Source of the DNA: Oxyruncus cristatus | Lineage: Eukaryota > Chordata > Aves > Passeriformes > Cotingidae | Direction: 5' to 3' | Assembly: GCA_013399855.1 (NCBI GenBank) | Contig: VXAY01005976.1 | Span: 144,444-208,443 of the forward strand | Length of the DNA: 64,000 bases | Shown here: positions 49,149 to 59,100 of the stretch, piece after piece | Layout: every line of letters starts with the position of its first letter | Position numbering within the stretch: the first letter of the stretch is position 1 | Position numbers and translations under genes: made by a program | Notes under the pieces: generated by a model | Databases searched by the model: none | Told to the model about the DNA's origin: nothing | The model's input: only the letters and a program-made list of their open reading frames with translations

Positions 49149-49167
49149 GCACTCTGGGACGTGTAGT
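49149..49167 (-). promoter_or_regulatory. ZNF143/STAF-like site 3
   Basis: The minus strand reads ACTACACGTCCCAGAGTGC, which keeps both the ACTACA and the CCCAGAGTGC halves of the long ZNF143 consensus. Confidence 0.75.
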
Positions 49168-49207
49168 TCAGGGCGGCGGCGCGGCGGCGACACCTCCCAG
49201 TAGCGGA

Positions 49208-49224
49208 ACTACAACTCCCGTGAG
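49208..49224 (+). promoter_or_regulatory. ZNF143/STAF-like site 4 (opposite orientation)
   Basis: The plus strand reads ACTACAACTCCCGTGAG. It is the closest site to TIMM22, 57 bp before the ATG, and the only one facing TIMM22. Confidence 0.75.
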
Positions 49225-49280
49225 ACAACGCGCGCGGCGCGGGCGCGGCGCCGAACCCCGGCGTGTGTCCCAGGGCCGTC

Positions 49281-49509
49281 ATGGCGGCCCAGCCGCCCTC
49301 AGCGCCGGGTGAGCCCTCGCCGCCGCCGCCGCCGCCACTGCAGTACAGCGTCCTGCTGGAGCACCTGGTGGGCGACAAGCGGCGGCCCCGCGCGTGGGAC
49401 CCCTCCGTCTTCGGCGGCATCCCCTGCCCGCCCAAGAGCGAGGAGCAGAAGATGGTGGAGCGGGTCATGGAGAGCTGCCCCTTCAAGGCGACGCTGGCCT
49501 GTGTGGGAG
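49281..49509 (+). CDS. TIMM22: TIMM22 coding exon 1
   Basis: The exon encodes the matrix-independent N-terminal tail and the start of the first helix, ending in GTG GGA G before donor GTGCGG at 49510. The tail carries eight consecutive prolines with one interruption-free GCC/CCG run (about 49317-49337), which human Tim22 lacks as I recall it. The intron that follows is 338 bp. Confidence 0.93.
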
Positions 49510-52179
49510 GTGCGGCGGCTGAGGGGGCCGGGGGCGGCTGGAGGGACGGGGCGGTTCGGGAGTGGGGTGTCCCCGTGGAATCGGGAAAGGGTGATGGAGA
49601 AGAGACTGCAACCCTCGCGTTTGGTTTTCCTCCTTCTAAGCCTCCTCCGGTCGCAGGTCCCAGGAAGGTATCGCTGCCTGTCTGCCTTCCTTGGAGAGGC
49701 GGAGGTGCTTTCCCCAGCACGGCACAGGCTGTCCGCGGGTGTCCGCGGTACCCACACTGCCCCCGTGGCGCTCCAGGGCTGCTCCGGAGCCCGAAGGGAA
49801 TGAGCTGCTCCAATCCCTGCTCACGTTACGCTGTTTGCCTTTCACAGGGTTTGTCCTGGGAGGTGCGTTCGGGATCTTCACGGCTGGGATCGACACCAAC
49901 GTGGGGTTTGATCCCAAGGATCCCTATCGCACGCCCACGGCAAAGGAGGTGCTCAAGGACATGGGGCAGAGGGGCATCTCCTACGCCAAGAACTTCGCCA
50001 TTGTGGGTGCCATGTTCTCCTGCACGGAGTGCGTGGTGGAATCTGTGAGTAATAACCTCTTCAGCAGTGAGAAATGTTTTATTGTACACTTACTCAGTAA
50101 TCTTGTACTAAATGCACAGAAGTATGTATATCCCCTTTGCAAAGTCCTTTTCAGTTTAAGTCCTGAATGTATTAGCAAGTGTAGGCGTTGCTTTTTTAAA
50201 CCCTGGCTGGAAATACTTGTTACTTTAAAACTCAAACGGTGAGTTAGTTGCAGCATGGTGATTTGAGTGTCTAAGAATCCCATATGTAGAATGGGATCCT
50301 TTGATTAGAGTTCCTGAGTAACAGTTAGCCTGTTTTCATCTGGCCCCTACGGCAAGAAATGAACTTGTGCAGCTCACCAGTAAATCTATCATCCATTTTC
50401 TTAAATAGGAAAATTACCCTGTTGCGAATTTGAGTCCTGCCTTTTAGTTGAAAGACACAGCTATTTCTTAACTCATCTAAAGAAAAGTGTATCTGCTTGC
50501 ACAGTGGAGCAGAACAAATTGGTCTCTGCACTGGTGAAAATCCAGCGTGTCCTGGCTATGGAAATAGTACATCTTTGTCAGCAGGTGCTGTAGCTCTTGC
50601 CTGTGCCAAGAACCAGCTGCTTGGCCGGGCTCAGGGCTGCACTCAGGTAGTCACAGCACTTTTAAAGCCTCTGAGCAGGTGCTCGTGTTCAGTGCTGTGT
50701 TCTGGGGCTGTATCAGCTCACCTGAGGATCCTTCCTTCCGTAGCACTGCATTGCACCATATGGATTTATTTGTCTTCCCTCTCCCAGCGATCTGGTCCTT
50801 CCTCCTCTCCCGGCCCTGCAAGTTTGGGAGTGCAGGGCCATCTGCTGAGAACAGAGGGGAAAAACATCCTCAGCTGAGAAGGGGCTGGAAGGTCGTTTAA
50901 TCTTCCTTTTTATCAGTGCAGATACTGAGTGTTTATTCCATATTTACTTGTTGACTCTGATTTTTAATTCCGCAGTATCGTGGGAAGTCGGACTGGAAGA
51001 ACAGTGTTATCAGTGGCTGCATCACAGGAGGAGCCATCGGCTTCAGAGGTTGGTGGTGCCTGCTGGGAACTGTTTCTGTGATAAGACTCGAATTTGGTTA
51101 TGCAGCACACAGTGTTCTGTGTGGAACACACACTGCAAACCCCTCTGCATGGGGATTAGAGTAAAGCCCAAAAGAGGATGTGCTCCAGACTGACAGGACT
51201 GCGCCCTCATCTTCCTATCAGCTCCCAAGATAAGCGTGGGGAGGGAAGGCTTGGTCATACAGGACAGTGAGATTGGAGGAAAATCAACAGAATTCACAAG
51301 AAGAAGGAGGAGATGCTGTTGGCTACCTACATTCTTCTGTGGTGTAGTGGGGAGGAAGCCAAAAATACGCAGCTCCGAAGCTACAGTTCTTGTGTTAACA
51401 GAGCTTTACTTATATCTACTATTTCACTGGCAGTAACACTTAATTAGCACAGTGGGAAAATTGCTTTCCTCCTTTCTTACGAATGAAGCATATGTATGGA
51501 GTAGGAGCACTGGGGTTTTAGTCCAGCAGCACTAGTGGGGACTTTGGGAAGCCTTGAGTGATAATAACATCTGGAAAAAGCCCCAGGTAGGAACAGAGCT
51601 TCTCTGCTCATCAGAAATATCAAAGTTCTCACACCTCTCCTTAAGTAAAAAGCCTGTGCATAGAGCATAAAAGAAAAGAAAGCTCTCTTTAAAGTGCTTC
51701 TCACTGAGCTTGTTAAGTTGTGTCTGTCCTTGACCTAATCCTCTTAGAGCTTTCAGAGCAGTAGCTGCTCTTCCTGTCCCTCCCTAGTCCCACAAAGCCA
51801 CTTGCAGTGCACAGATCTGATCACACCAAAATCAGCAGTGGCCACTGGCGTGTTCTCTTCTGTCCCTCTGTGGAGACTGAGCAACACAGGACCCAGCCCG
51901 GGTGTCCTGCTGGTCCCACTGAGGGGGTTGTACCTCAGGCTCCCCCTTACCTTGGGCAGTGGCAGTGCCAGTGTTCCCTGGAGCTGCACGGCCGTGTTCC
52001 TGCAGGTGTGACCCCTTTGAGCCAGCACAGCATAAGCAAGTCACTGGGAAGGGAAGTATTTTTTCCTATTTTGCCTCATTTCCCCCCCTTCTTGCCTTGC
52101 AGCCGGTTTGAAGGCCGGGGTGATCGGCTGCGGGGGATTCGCCGCTTTCTCCGCTGCAGTCGATTACTACCTGCGGTAG
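49281..52179 (+). CDS. TIMM22: TIMM22, mitochondrial import inner membrane translocase subunit Tim22 (four exons)
   Basis: Tim22 forms the membrane-embedded core of the TIM22 carrier translocase, which inserts multispan carriers brought by small Tim chaperones into the inner membrane. Joining 49281-49509, 49848-50044, 50976-51048 and 52103-52179 gives 576 bases, 191 codons plus stop; human is 194 aa. All junctions are GT-AG and keep frame. Landmarks are KSEEQKMVERVMESCPFKA near residue 55-73, the Tim17-family run FVLGGAFGIFTAGIDTNVGF, then GFDPKDPYRTPTAKEVLKDM, SYAKNFAIVGAMFSCTEC, SGCITGGAIGFRAG and the end DYYLR. Hydrophobic segments near 70-90, 121-141, 150-166 and 168-187 fit four membrane helices. 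Cysteines stand at 74, 135, 138, 157 and 176. The start ATGG has G at -3. The gene is divergent from SPECC1 and convergent with ABR. Confidence 0.97.
49848..50044 (+). CDS. TIMM22: TIMM22 coding exon 2
   Basis: The acceptor TTTCACAG is followed by GGTTTGTC; the donor is TCT/GTGAGT. The exon holds the most conserved part of the protein, from FVLGGAFGIF to SCTECVVES. It is almost identical to the human protein as I recall it. Confidence 0.96.
50045..50975 (+). other. TIMM22: TIMM22 intron 2
   Basis: A 931-bp intron with nothing recognisable inside. An open frame at its start is only read-through from exon 2. Confidence 0.9.
50976..51048 (+). CDS. TIMM22: TIMM22 coding exon 3
   Basis: The acceptor AATTCCGCAG precedes TATCGTGGG and the donor is AGAG/GTTGGT. 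The 73 bases encode YRGKSDWKNSVISGC and TGGAIGFR plus one base of the next alanine codon. Confidence 0.95.
51049..52102 (+). other. TIMM22: TIMM22 intron 3
   Basis: A 1,054-bp intron. Open frames inside it on both strands show no similarity I can recognise. Confidence 0.9.
52103..52179 (+). CDS. TIMM22: TIMM22 coding exon 4 with stop
   Basis: The acceptor GCCTTGCAG precedes CCGGTTTG. The exon encodes GLKAGVIGCGGFAAFSAAVD and YYLR, then TAG at 52177-52179. This is the last membrane helix of the Tim17 family fold. Confidence 0.96.
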
Positions 52180-53035
52180 CAGCCGGATCCCTTGGGAGCA
52201 GCCTTCCCTTCAGCTCCAGTGCTGCTGCTGAGAGCCTGCACCGCGGCAGAACCACCAGGCTTACCTTCCCACTGCCTCTGGAGTCCCGACGGGCGCGAGC
52301 GGGGCGGCGTTGGCCGCTTTTCTGAATGACTAACAACGCTCTGGCTCCCAGCCCGGGCGAGCTGCTCCGGGCAGACTTGCGGGAGTACGCGAGGATGGAG
52401 CCAGGGACAGAGCAGCATCTCTGGGACGGATCAGCTGACTGTCAGTTTCCAGGAAACACGCCTGGACTCTGAGCTTTCTCAGTCTGATTTTGATTAAGTC
52501 TGTTGCTGGCATCAAAAGAGGCAGGAGGACAATCTCCGAACAGAAATGCACCGATTTAGGTTACCGCGTGTTTGAACGTGCTGCAAGTGTTTAACAGTTA
52601 CCAGTTTGCAGCTTGCTTACTCTGTTGGGGAGAGGTAAGATCCTGTGGAGAAATAAGTTTGTTCCAGGCTTTTCTTAAAATACCATCTGAAGACAAACCA
52701 CCATCTGTACAGCTTGTCTTATTTCATAAGTACAGAGATGAGCGCCAGATTTCTTTACCATGTCTTAAAGGGAAAAGCAGAAAGGAATCCTTAGCCTTAG
52801 AGCCATGTGGTTACTGGCAGATGAACAAAACAGTTTAAGGGGAAAGAAAAGAGGTTGTTGCTGAAGTATAATTCTCTGTAGCCACTTGGCTAGCCTGATT
52901 TAACCTCGCTGTGGGAGTACAAAGAATTTTGCTACTGCTTTAACTGCCCCGGGCTCGCCCCCTTTAGTTCCAGCAGTTTGATAGTGAGACTAGAAAGCAG
53001 AGCTGTGAGAATAAACCACTGTTTGACAGATAACT
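52180..53035 (+). other. TIMM22: TIMM22 3' UTR
   Basis: About 0.85 kb lies between the stop codon and the first AATAAA on the plus strand. No coding potential is seen. The end is estimated from the signal. Confidence 0.65.
53010..53015 (+). terminator. TIMM22: TIMM22 polyadenylation signal
   Basis: AATAAA in GAGAATAAACCACTG is the first canonical signal after the TIMM22 stop. A TGTTTG stretch follows a dozen bases later. Confidence 0.65.
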
Positions 53036-53864
53036 GGGCATTCACTCGGCACACAGTCTGCTTCCTGTCACATCCCTGTGCCACCTCAGAGTGCCCCAGT
53101 GCTACACTGGGGGGAGTGAAGTTTTATTCTGCAGAACACTGGTGCTGAAGGCAGAATGTGTTTGTTAGCTCAAGGAGCTGCTGCCTTTGTGATTTGTGCT
53201 CCTGCTTTTCTAACTAAGCTCTGTTCTCAGACCTCAGGGGGTCATTTTTGAACTTACTTGAGCCACTCCATAAAGGCAAACGCCCACCACCATCCTTTTG
53301 AGGCACTGGGATTTCAGATGCAGTTCACACATCTAATAGGGGTGTGAAGTCCCCCCCCCGCTTCCCCTCCTTTGCATCCACAGTGTGACATCCCAGAACA
53401 GTGACAGCACGTGCTTACCTGGAGGAGCAGTACCAGCAGGGGGGTTTGGCTGATGCAGTGGTCAGTTTGGAGGCACGTTGTCTCCCATTCCCACACAGAA
53501 GTGGGGAGACAGCACCATGTGATCTATCAGATGAGGTTTCCAGATCTCCTGATGTCCCTTGCTGTGCCTGTTCAGTATCCTCAGGCCAGAAGCTGTGCAA
53601 GTCAGCTGAATTTTAAGCTTGAGTAATTCTAGGCTGATTAAACAGGCTGGCTCCAGACAGTCCAGGTTGTTTTTCTCCAAAATGCGAGGATGTAGCCCAA
53701 ACCATAAGAAGTCTCTTCAAATATTGCCTGGCACAGTGCCTGTGCTTCTACCACTGGCTTGAAGTGCAACTAGCAAGAATTCCACAACAGAAAGAGTAGA
53801 AGCTGTGATGCCACGGTGATCAGTTAGTGCAAACAGCAACACCACAGGGCTCCTTTTGTGCAAA
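53036..53864. other. Intergenic spacer between convergent TIMM22 and ABR
   Basis: About 0.8 kb separates the two inferred transcript ends. No feature is recognised except a short C9 run near 53351. Confidence 0.55.
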
Positions 53865-56064
53865 TATTGGGGCTTTGCATTTTTATTAACATTTTTTTTT
53901 TCTCCTCACATGGTTTTACAGCCATTTAAAGTTTATAATCTACAGAAATTGAAACAGAACACAAAAATATATCCTTAACAACTTCTGAAAGTCAAATATT
54001 AATTAACAGTTCTATTCTACCTGTAGCTGCAGGAGTCCACCCCCCCTCTCTTTCCTTCCTTGTAGGGACAAGCAAAAGCCAGTCGTGGGGACCAGGCCTC
54101 CAGCCACTGTCGCACGGGGGGAGATTTGGCTGTACAGAGTCTCCATCTGGAATGACATTGTCGTGGACAGAGACTTGGACACATGTAACAAATCAGACAC
54201 ACACAGGGGTCCGTTGTGCAGTCAGATCTAAAGCTCGGCCTCCTTGCTGGGTCCAGGGCCAAGACAGACGCCTGGTTATTTTCTGCAATGCTGTTTCCCT
54301 TCTGTTTAGCTGGTAGTCAAGAGGAGCAGGGTCTGGAGTGTGAGCCCTTGGGAGGGGGACTGAGAGACCTCCCCTCCGTAGTTGTTTTGCTGGTGCAGGG
54401 CTGGCAGGTGCTGCCTTCCCCAGGGAGGTGGGCTGAGGACATACCTGGTGCCTCGGGGGCCGGGCTCTACCTGGAACAGTCCGTTAGCGGGGAGGGGAAA
54501 GGCAACGCCGCTGTCGGGGATGCGCTTGGTCACATGAGAATCTCATCCATCTCCATTTGGCACAGGAGAGCACAGGGCCAACGCAGTCGGGGAGGTGGGG
54601 GGAGCTTTTCCCACAAGAACACGGACTCGGCTCACAGAGCGAAAGGTTTCGTGTCCCATCAGGTACCAACACCTACCTGGGCGGGTGGGAGGCTGGGAGA
54701 CATCCCGGGAGCCAGGCACTCGAGCACAGCCTGGCTGCGAGTGCAGGCACGTGGCCATCCTGCCTTGGGACATGGCCTGACGCTCCAGTCATCAGCCTGG
54801 GAGGGGACAAGAACTGGAGCCACTGAGACGGACCTGAGCTGGCCGGGCACGGCTAATCCAGCGGCAGAGGAAGCACTTTGGATGGGAAGCCCACGAAGGC
54901 TTTCCTCCTCCTGTCCCTCTGTGCTGCTTTCCAGGCTGGGTGGCCATCCAGTTGCTCCAGAGCACTTGCCTCTGGCAGCCTGGCTGCCTCCAAGGCAGGG
55001 CCATATGCCCAGTGCAGTGGGCAAGGCCAAGGAGAGAAACAAAAACCTCCTCGTTCCCGTGGCCATGGCAGGAATGCTGCTGCCCTGGCAGGCTCTGCCA
55101 CAGGGCGCATGCAATGCTCATGGCAGCGCTGGGCTGGCAGGGGCGTGAGTGCCTCACAGGTGTACAACAGCAGGGACCCTGTGCCCTGCCAAATTTCCAC
55201 ATTGGGGAAATTTGGGATCCACATGCCCAGATGGGACCCCGTCAATGCCAGAGCACAGACATGGGGTCAGCCCGTGGCACAGGAAGCAGACCTGCCTGGC
55301 TGGCCGTCCCTCCAGCCTGCCGTGGGTGGAGACCCGCACAGCACCTCTCGCTCCAGCCTTGTGTGAGGGGTTATCCCAAAATGAGGCGAGATCCAGCAAG
55401 GGAAGTAACCGCCATGCTACACACACACAGGCAAAGCACGGGATTAGGGCTGTAGAGGGGACTGGCCTGGAAACACCCAGAAGAGCCGAGGCGAGGAGGA
55501 AGCAGCACCTGCCCCTCTGCTCTCGTGGTCGCAGGTTTGCTCGGGCCAGAGCGGGATCCAGGCACAGGGTCCAAGGATTGCGCAGGCAGCAAGTCAAAGC
55601 AGAGCTGGTCGTCACCATCACCGGGGAGGGAGGCCCGTGACCTCCCAGGCCCTGAACGAGCCAGTGCTGCACATGCAGGCGTGGGGCAAAGGGAGCTGGG
55701 CGGCAAAACAGGCACTCGTGGGGCACTGCAGGCATCAGGGGTGCCTGGTAGGAGTGAGCGGGCGGAAAGGAGTCCAGGAGAAAACTAGCCAAGGGGGAAG
55801 CCTGTGTCCACAGCCCTTGTCAGTCACTACCTCTTCCGTTGAGCAAATATACATAAAAACGATTCTTGAACACAAGGAGGGACATAAGACACGACTACTT
55901 TACAGAGAGGCACGGTGGGACCGGGCCCCTGGAACGCGATTGTACAGGAGCTGCAGGCGGCACCGTCCTGGGTCCGGGCTGGGCTCCCTGGAGGGCTGCG
56001 ATCCAGTCCGTGTCCCCCAGCAGGGAGCTGGGAGTGTTTGCAGCTGGTGCCTTCTCCCTGCAGG
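53865..56064 (-). other. ABR: ABR 3' UTR
   Basis: About 2.2 kb lies between the ABR stop and the only good minus-strand polyadenylation signal. It is GC-rich, so long antisense and sense open frames (up to about 310 codons) arise by chance. None resembles a protein I know. Confidence 0.6.
53882..53887 (-). terminator. ABR: ABR polyadenylation signal
   Basis: The minus strand reads GTTAATAAAAATGC. About 40 bases further on is TGTGGTGTTG, a GU-rich downstream element. This places cleavage near 53865. Confidence 0.65.
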
Positions 56065-56154
56065 CTACACGTCCGTGGAGAAGTAAAGTGTGTTGCGTTT
56101 CAGCTCGGTGAAGGAGATGGGAGGATGCTGCAGGTAGTAGAGAAGGACCTGGAC
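56065..56154 (-). CDS. ABR: ABR last coding exon
   Basis: The acceptor CCACAG precedes GTCCAGGTCC. The exon encodes [15 protein letters not shown] and [14 protein letters not shown], then TAG at 56067-56065. It starts at phase 0 after DVMAQ. Confidence 0.96.
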   Translation of the reverse strand, partial: VQVLLYYLQHPPISFTELKRNTLYFSTDV

Positions 56155-59100
56155 CTGTGGAAGACAAATGGGGGGGTGTTACTACAGAAAGCGGAAGAGG
56201 TGCCACCTCCCAGCTTGTCCCAGTGCAGCAAAGAGTGACAAATCTACCCAGACAGGCAGGTGAACTCCTCCATTCCCCACCCAGCACTGCCAGCACTGCT
56301 CTTACCTGGGCCATCACATCGTGGGACCAGATGTCAGAGGCCAAGGTGAGGTGTGCCTTGCTCTCCCCCTCTGAGGGTCTCAGCAGTGTTGGCCCAAAGA
56401 CCGTGGCCAGATTGTGGAGAGACATTTTGTTGATAGGCTCCTTTTCAGCCACCCTGTGGGGTACAGGGAGAGAGGGAATGTCAGCCCCTAACGCTGTTCT
56501 GGAGCAGGGCAGCCATGGGGTGATGTGGGGGGTGAGGGCTGCTCTCCCTTCTCCCAGCCCCAGGGGGGCACCTCCAGCTTGCCACTGCACTTCACAGCCC
56601 TCGGAAAACCCAGGTGCAGGGCAGGGAGCTCTGCCCCCTTCACGGCCTCCTCCGGAGCCGCCGGGCCTGGCCGGGAGCCCCGGGTGTGATGTGGCAGCAA
56701 CCGAGCCCTCGCTGCTGTGCTGCGGGGCCTCCACCCTTCCCCAGCCCGGCAGGGTACAGGAGCTCCTCAGCAGCCTGTGCCCCCTGCACCCACTCCCCAC
56801 AAGGCTCCCTGCCCCAAGAGCGCTGTGGGAGCCCTGCCAGCATCGAGGGAAGCAGGACCACAACATCGCCATGTTAGGAGGCAGCTGTGCTCCCCGGCAC
56901 AGGCTGCTCGCTTGAGCCCTGGCCAGGGCAGCAGATGTGGGAACTGGCTGTGCCCGGTTCTCAGGATGGAAAGGGATTTTTCCTTCCCCATCCCCCAGCA
57001 TCAATCACTTTTTCTGTTTGGTTTTAGCCAAACCAGAGGAAAAAAAAAAAAGGCTTCATGATGCAAGTAACATGAGCCGTGAGCCCCAGTCCCAAGCTCG
57101 TGGCCAGCTCTGGCCAGGCTCTGTGTGCTGCTCTGCTGCCCTCCTCACAGCCCTGTGCCCTCCACATTTTTCAGGCCCCCAGTGACCCCCAGAACTGCCT
57201 GTCCCCAGGTCTGGATGTGCTTCATCTGGGATGAAGCCCATCAAACCACACACTGCTGACACTCACAGCGTGTCACCTGCACCTCTGGGACGTGTCCCCA
57301 GAGCTGACTGTCTCTGGGTCTTGGCCACCCACTGCTGACAGGTGACAGGGATTATTGCACCCCGTTTTGAAAGGGCTACTGCTGGAGTGGTGGGAAGGGA
57401 CACAGCACTGCTTTCCTGCTCAGGGGGACACTGCACTGCTCCCAATTGATTCCCTGTCCTGTGCCAAGGCCAGCTGCTCCCCACAGAGCTCACCCAACCA
57501 GCTGCACACCGGCTGCAGCAGCCAAGAGCTGCAGGTTGCCAGAGGACATGTGCTCCCTGCAGAGCTGACCCACATCAGTGGCCAGGGGCAGCACAGACCC
57601 CACTGGCACCATGGCCAGTGGTCCTGGGGCATCAGGGGCTGCTCTGAGAGGGCGGAACAGCTCCAGGATCCCTCCAGCATCCTATGGGACCCACAGAGAG
57701 GAGATGTGGAAAACCAACACTGACATCAGCCAAAGGGTCTGAACAGGCTGCAGCCTGGCCAGGTGAACCTGGTGAATATGCCAGAGCCCAGAGAGATGGG
57801 GCAGGTGGGACACACCCGGGGCTGCACCCTCTTGGAGGGGCAGGGAGAGGAAAGGGCCCCTCCGTGCCTGGCCAAGACCAGCTGCTGTTGCTGGCCCTGG
57901 TTGCTGCCCACAGCACTGCTCTGCACCAGCAGTGCCCCATCTGCTTCCAGTTTGGGATCAGCCTGTGCAGGCAGCACAGGAATCAAACAGCAGCTCTAAC
58001 TCCACTCACGTCCCATCCCCACAGCAAAGCAGCAAGACAGACCCGTTCTGCACATCCCACCAGCCCCAGGCAGTGCCCAAGCCCTTACCTTTTCAAGTGC
58101 TCTAGCAGGAAAAGGAAGGTGATGAGGTTGGGGTCAGGCAGCGAGCGGAGAAGGTGCATCATGCAGTTCTCCTTGGCAGCAGGATCTGAGAGGGCTGGAG
58201 ACAAGGGGAGAGAGAGGGCTCAGGACAGTGTCTGGTGCAGCAGCAGGACCCACCATGGCCAGATGCCCCCCAGCAGTCAGTGTGTGAGCACTGGGGAGCA
58301 GCACCACAAGCCCTGAGCTGGCCTGGAGCCAGGACCGAGTGGGTCGAGCTGGGAAGGACCCTCGGGAGTCTCCCAGCCCACAGCAGGCAATGCCAAACAG
58401 AGCCACGTTTGGACACCAACCCCTTCCCCATCGCCAAGGCCTTACCAATCCCCTCCATGAAGGCGGGGTAGAGTCTGTCAGTGAGGAGGGGCTCGGGCAG
58501 CTCACGGAAGTACAGCTTCAGCGTGCCGGCGATGGCATTGATGTCCATGTCACTCAGCATGACCAGGATGTCCTTGTTATCTGCCCAGAGAGCACCCACA
58601 TGTGACGCCTCCTGCCCTCCTTCCCCTCTGGGTCTCATCACTCCATCTCTCCAGCTGGAGGGCAGGGATAGCACTGCTGGGTTCACAGCCCCTTTAGCCA
58701 GGCTGAGGGTGGGAAAAACCCGAGTGGTTCCCGCCTGGCTGGGCAACAGGACTCGGAACAATTTGCAAATCCATGTGCAACGTTTCCCTGACTCAGTGTC
58801 TCCCAGGAGCCAGCCAGGAGCAGCGGCATCAAGGCAGAAACAAGGGCTGGGATGTCCGGGTGTTTGCTTTCCCAGCAACACCCTCCTCCTCACCCCCAGC
58901 CCCTCCCCGGGCGCAGCAGCCCATTTTGCACACGTGCAGTGCGATAACCAGACCCTGGGCTTGCAGGGCAGGGGGGCCTCGGTGCCTGTGAACCCTCCCA
59001 CGGGAACACGGCTCAAAGGGCGGGTGTTCCCCCAGGACACTCACTCGCATCAAAGACAGCTTTCAACGCCTGGATGTCAGTGGCGACGCCAGAGATCCTG

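Larger units (their letters stand above)
48540..49560. promoter_or_regulatory. CpG island with bidirectional SPECC1/TIMM22 promoter
   Basis: About 1 kb of GC-rich, CpG-dense DNA separates AT-rich SPECC1 intron on the left from TIMM22. It covers TIMM22 exon 1. The segment 49058-49280 holds four ZNF143/STAF-like sites and a CCAAT box and no TATA box, which fits dispersed-start housekeeping transcription. Leftward transcription is supported by a strong minus-strand donor at 48956 next to a stretch without any ATG, together with the acceptor at 28073 that demands an upstream non-coding exon. TIMM22 transcription starts somewhere left of 49281. The exact start sites cannot be read from sequence. 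Confidence 0.8.

Noticed and set aside
48395..49152. Open frames of 103-207 codons in the promoter CpG island
   Set aside because: Opposite-strand open frames in very GC-rich DNA without similarity; the island is better explained as promoter and 5' UTR.
54216..55792. Overlapping open frames of 160-310 codons on both strands left of the ABR stop
   Set aside because: They lie in the ABR 3' UTR, in GC-rich DNA with few stops, overlap each other in opposite strands and resemble no protein.
55895..57004. Minus-strand open frame of 369 codons covering an ABR exon
   Set aside because: Only 56306-56453 and, in another frame, 56065-56154 are coding. The rest is intron read-through, as the GT-AG sites and human ABR order show.
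58089..58185. Use of the inner acceptor at 58187-58186 for the ABR exon
   Set aside because: It keeps frame but removes the conserved ALS residues; the outer acceptor restores [12 protein letters not shown].
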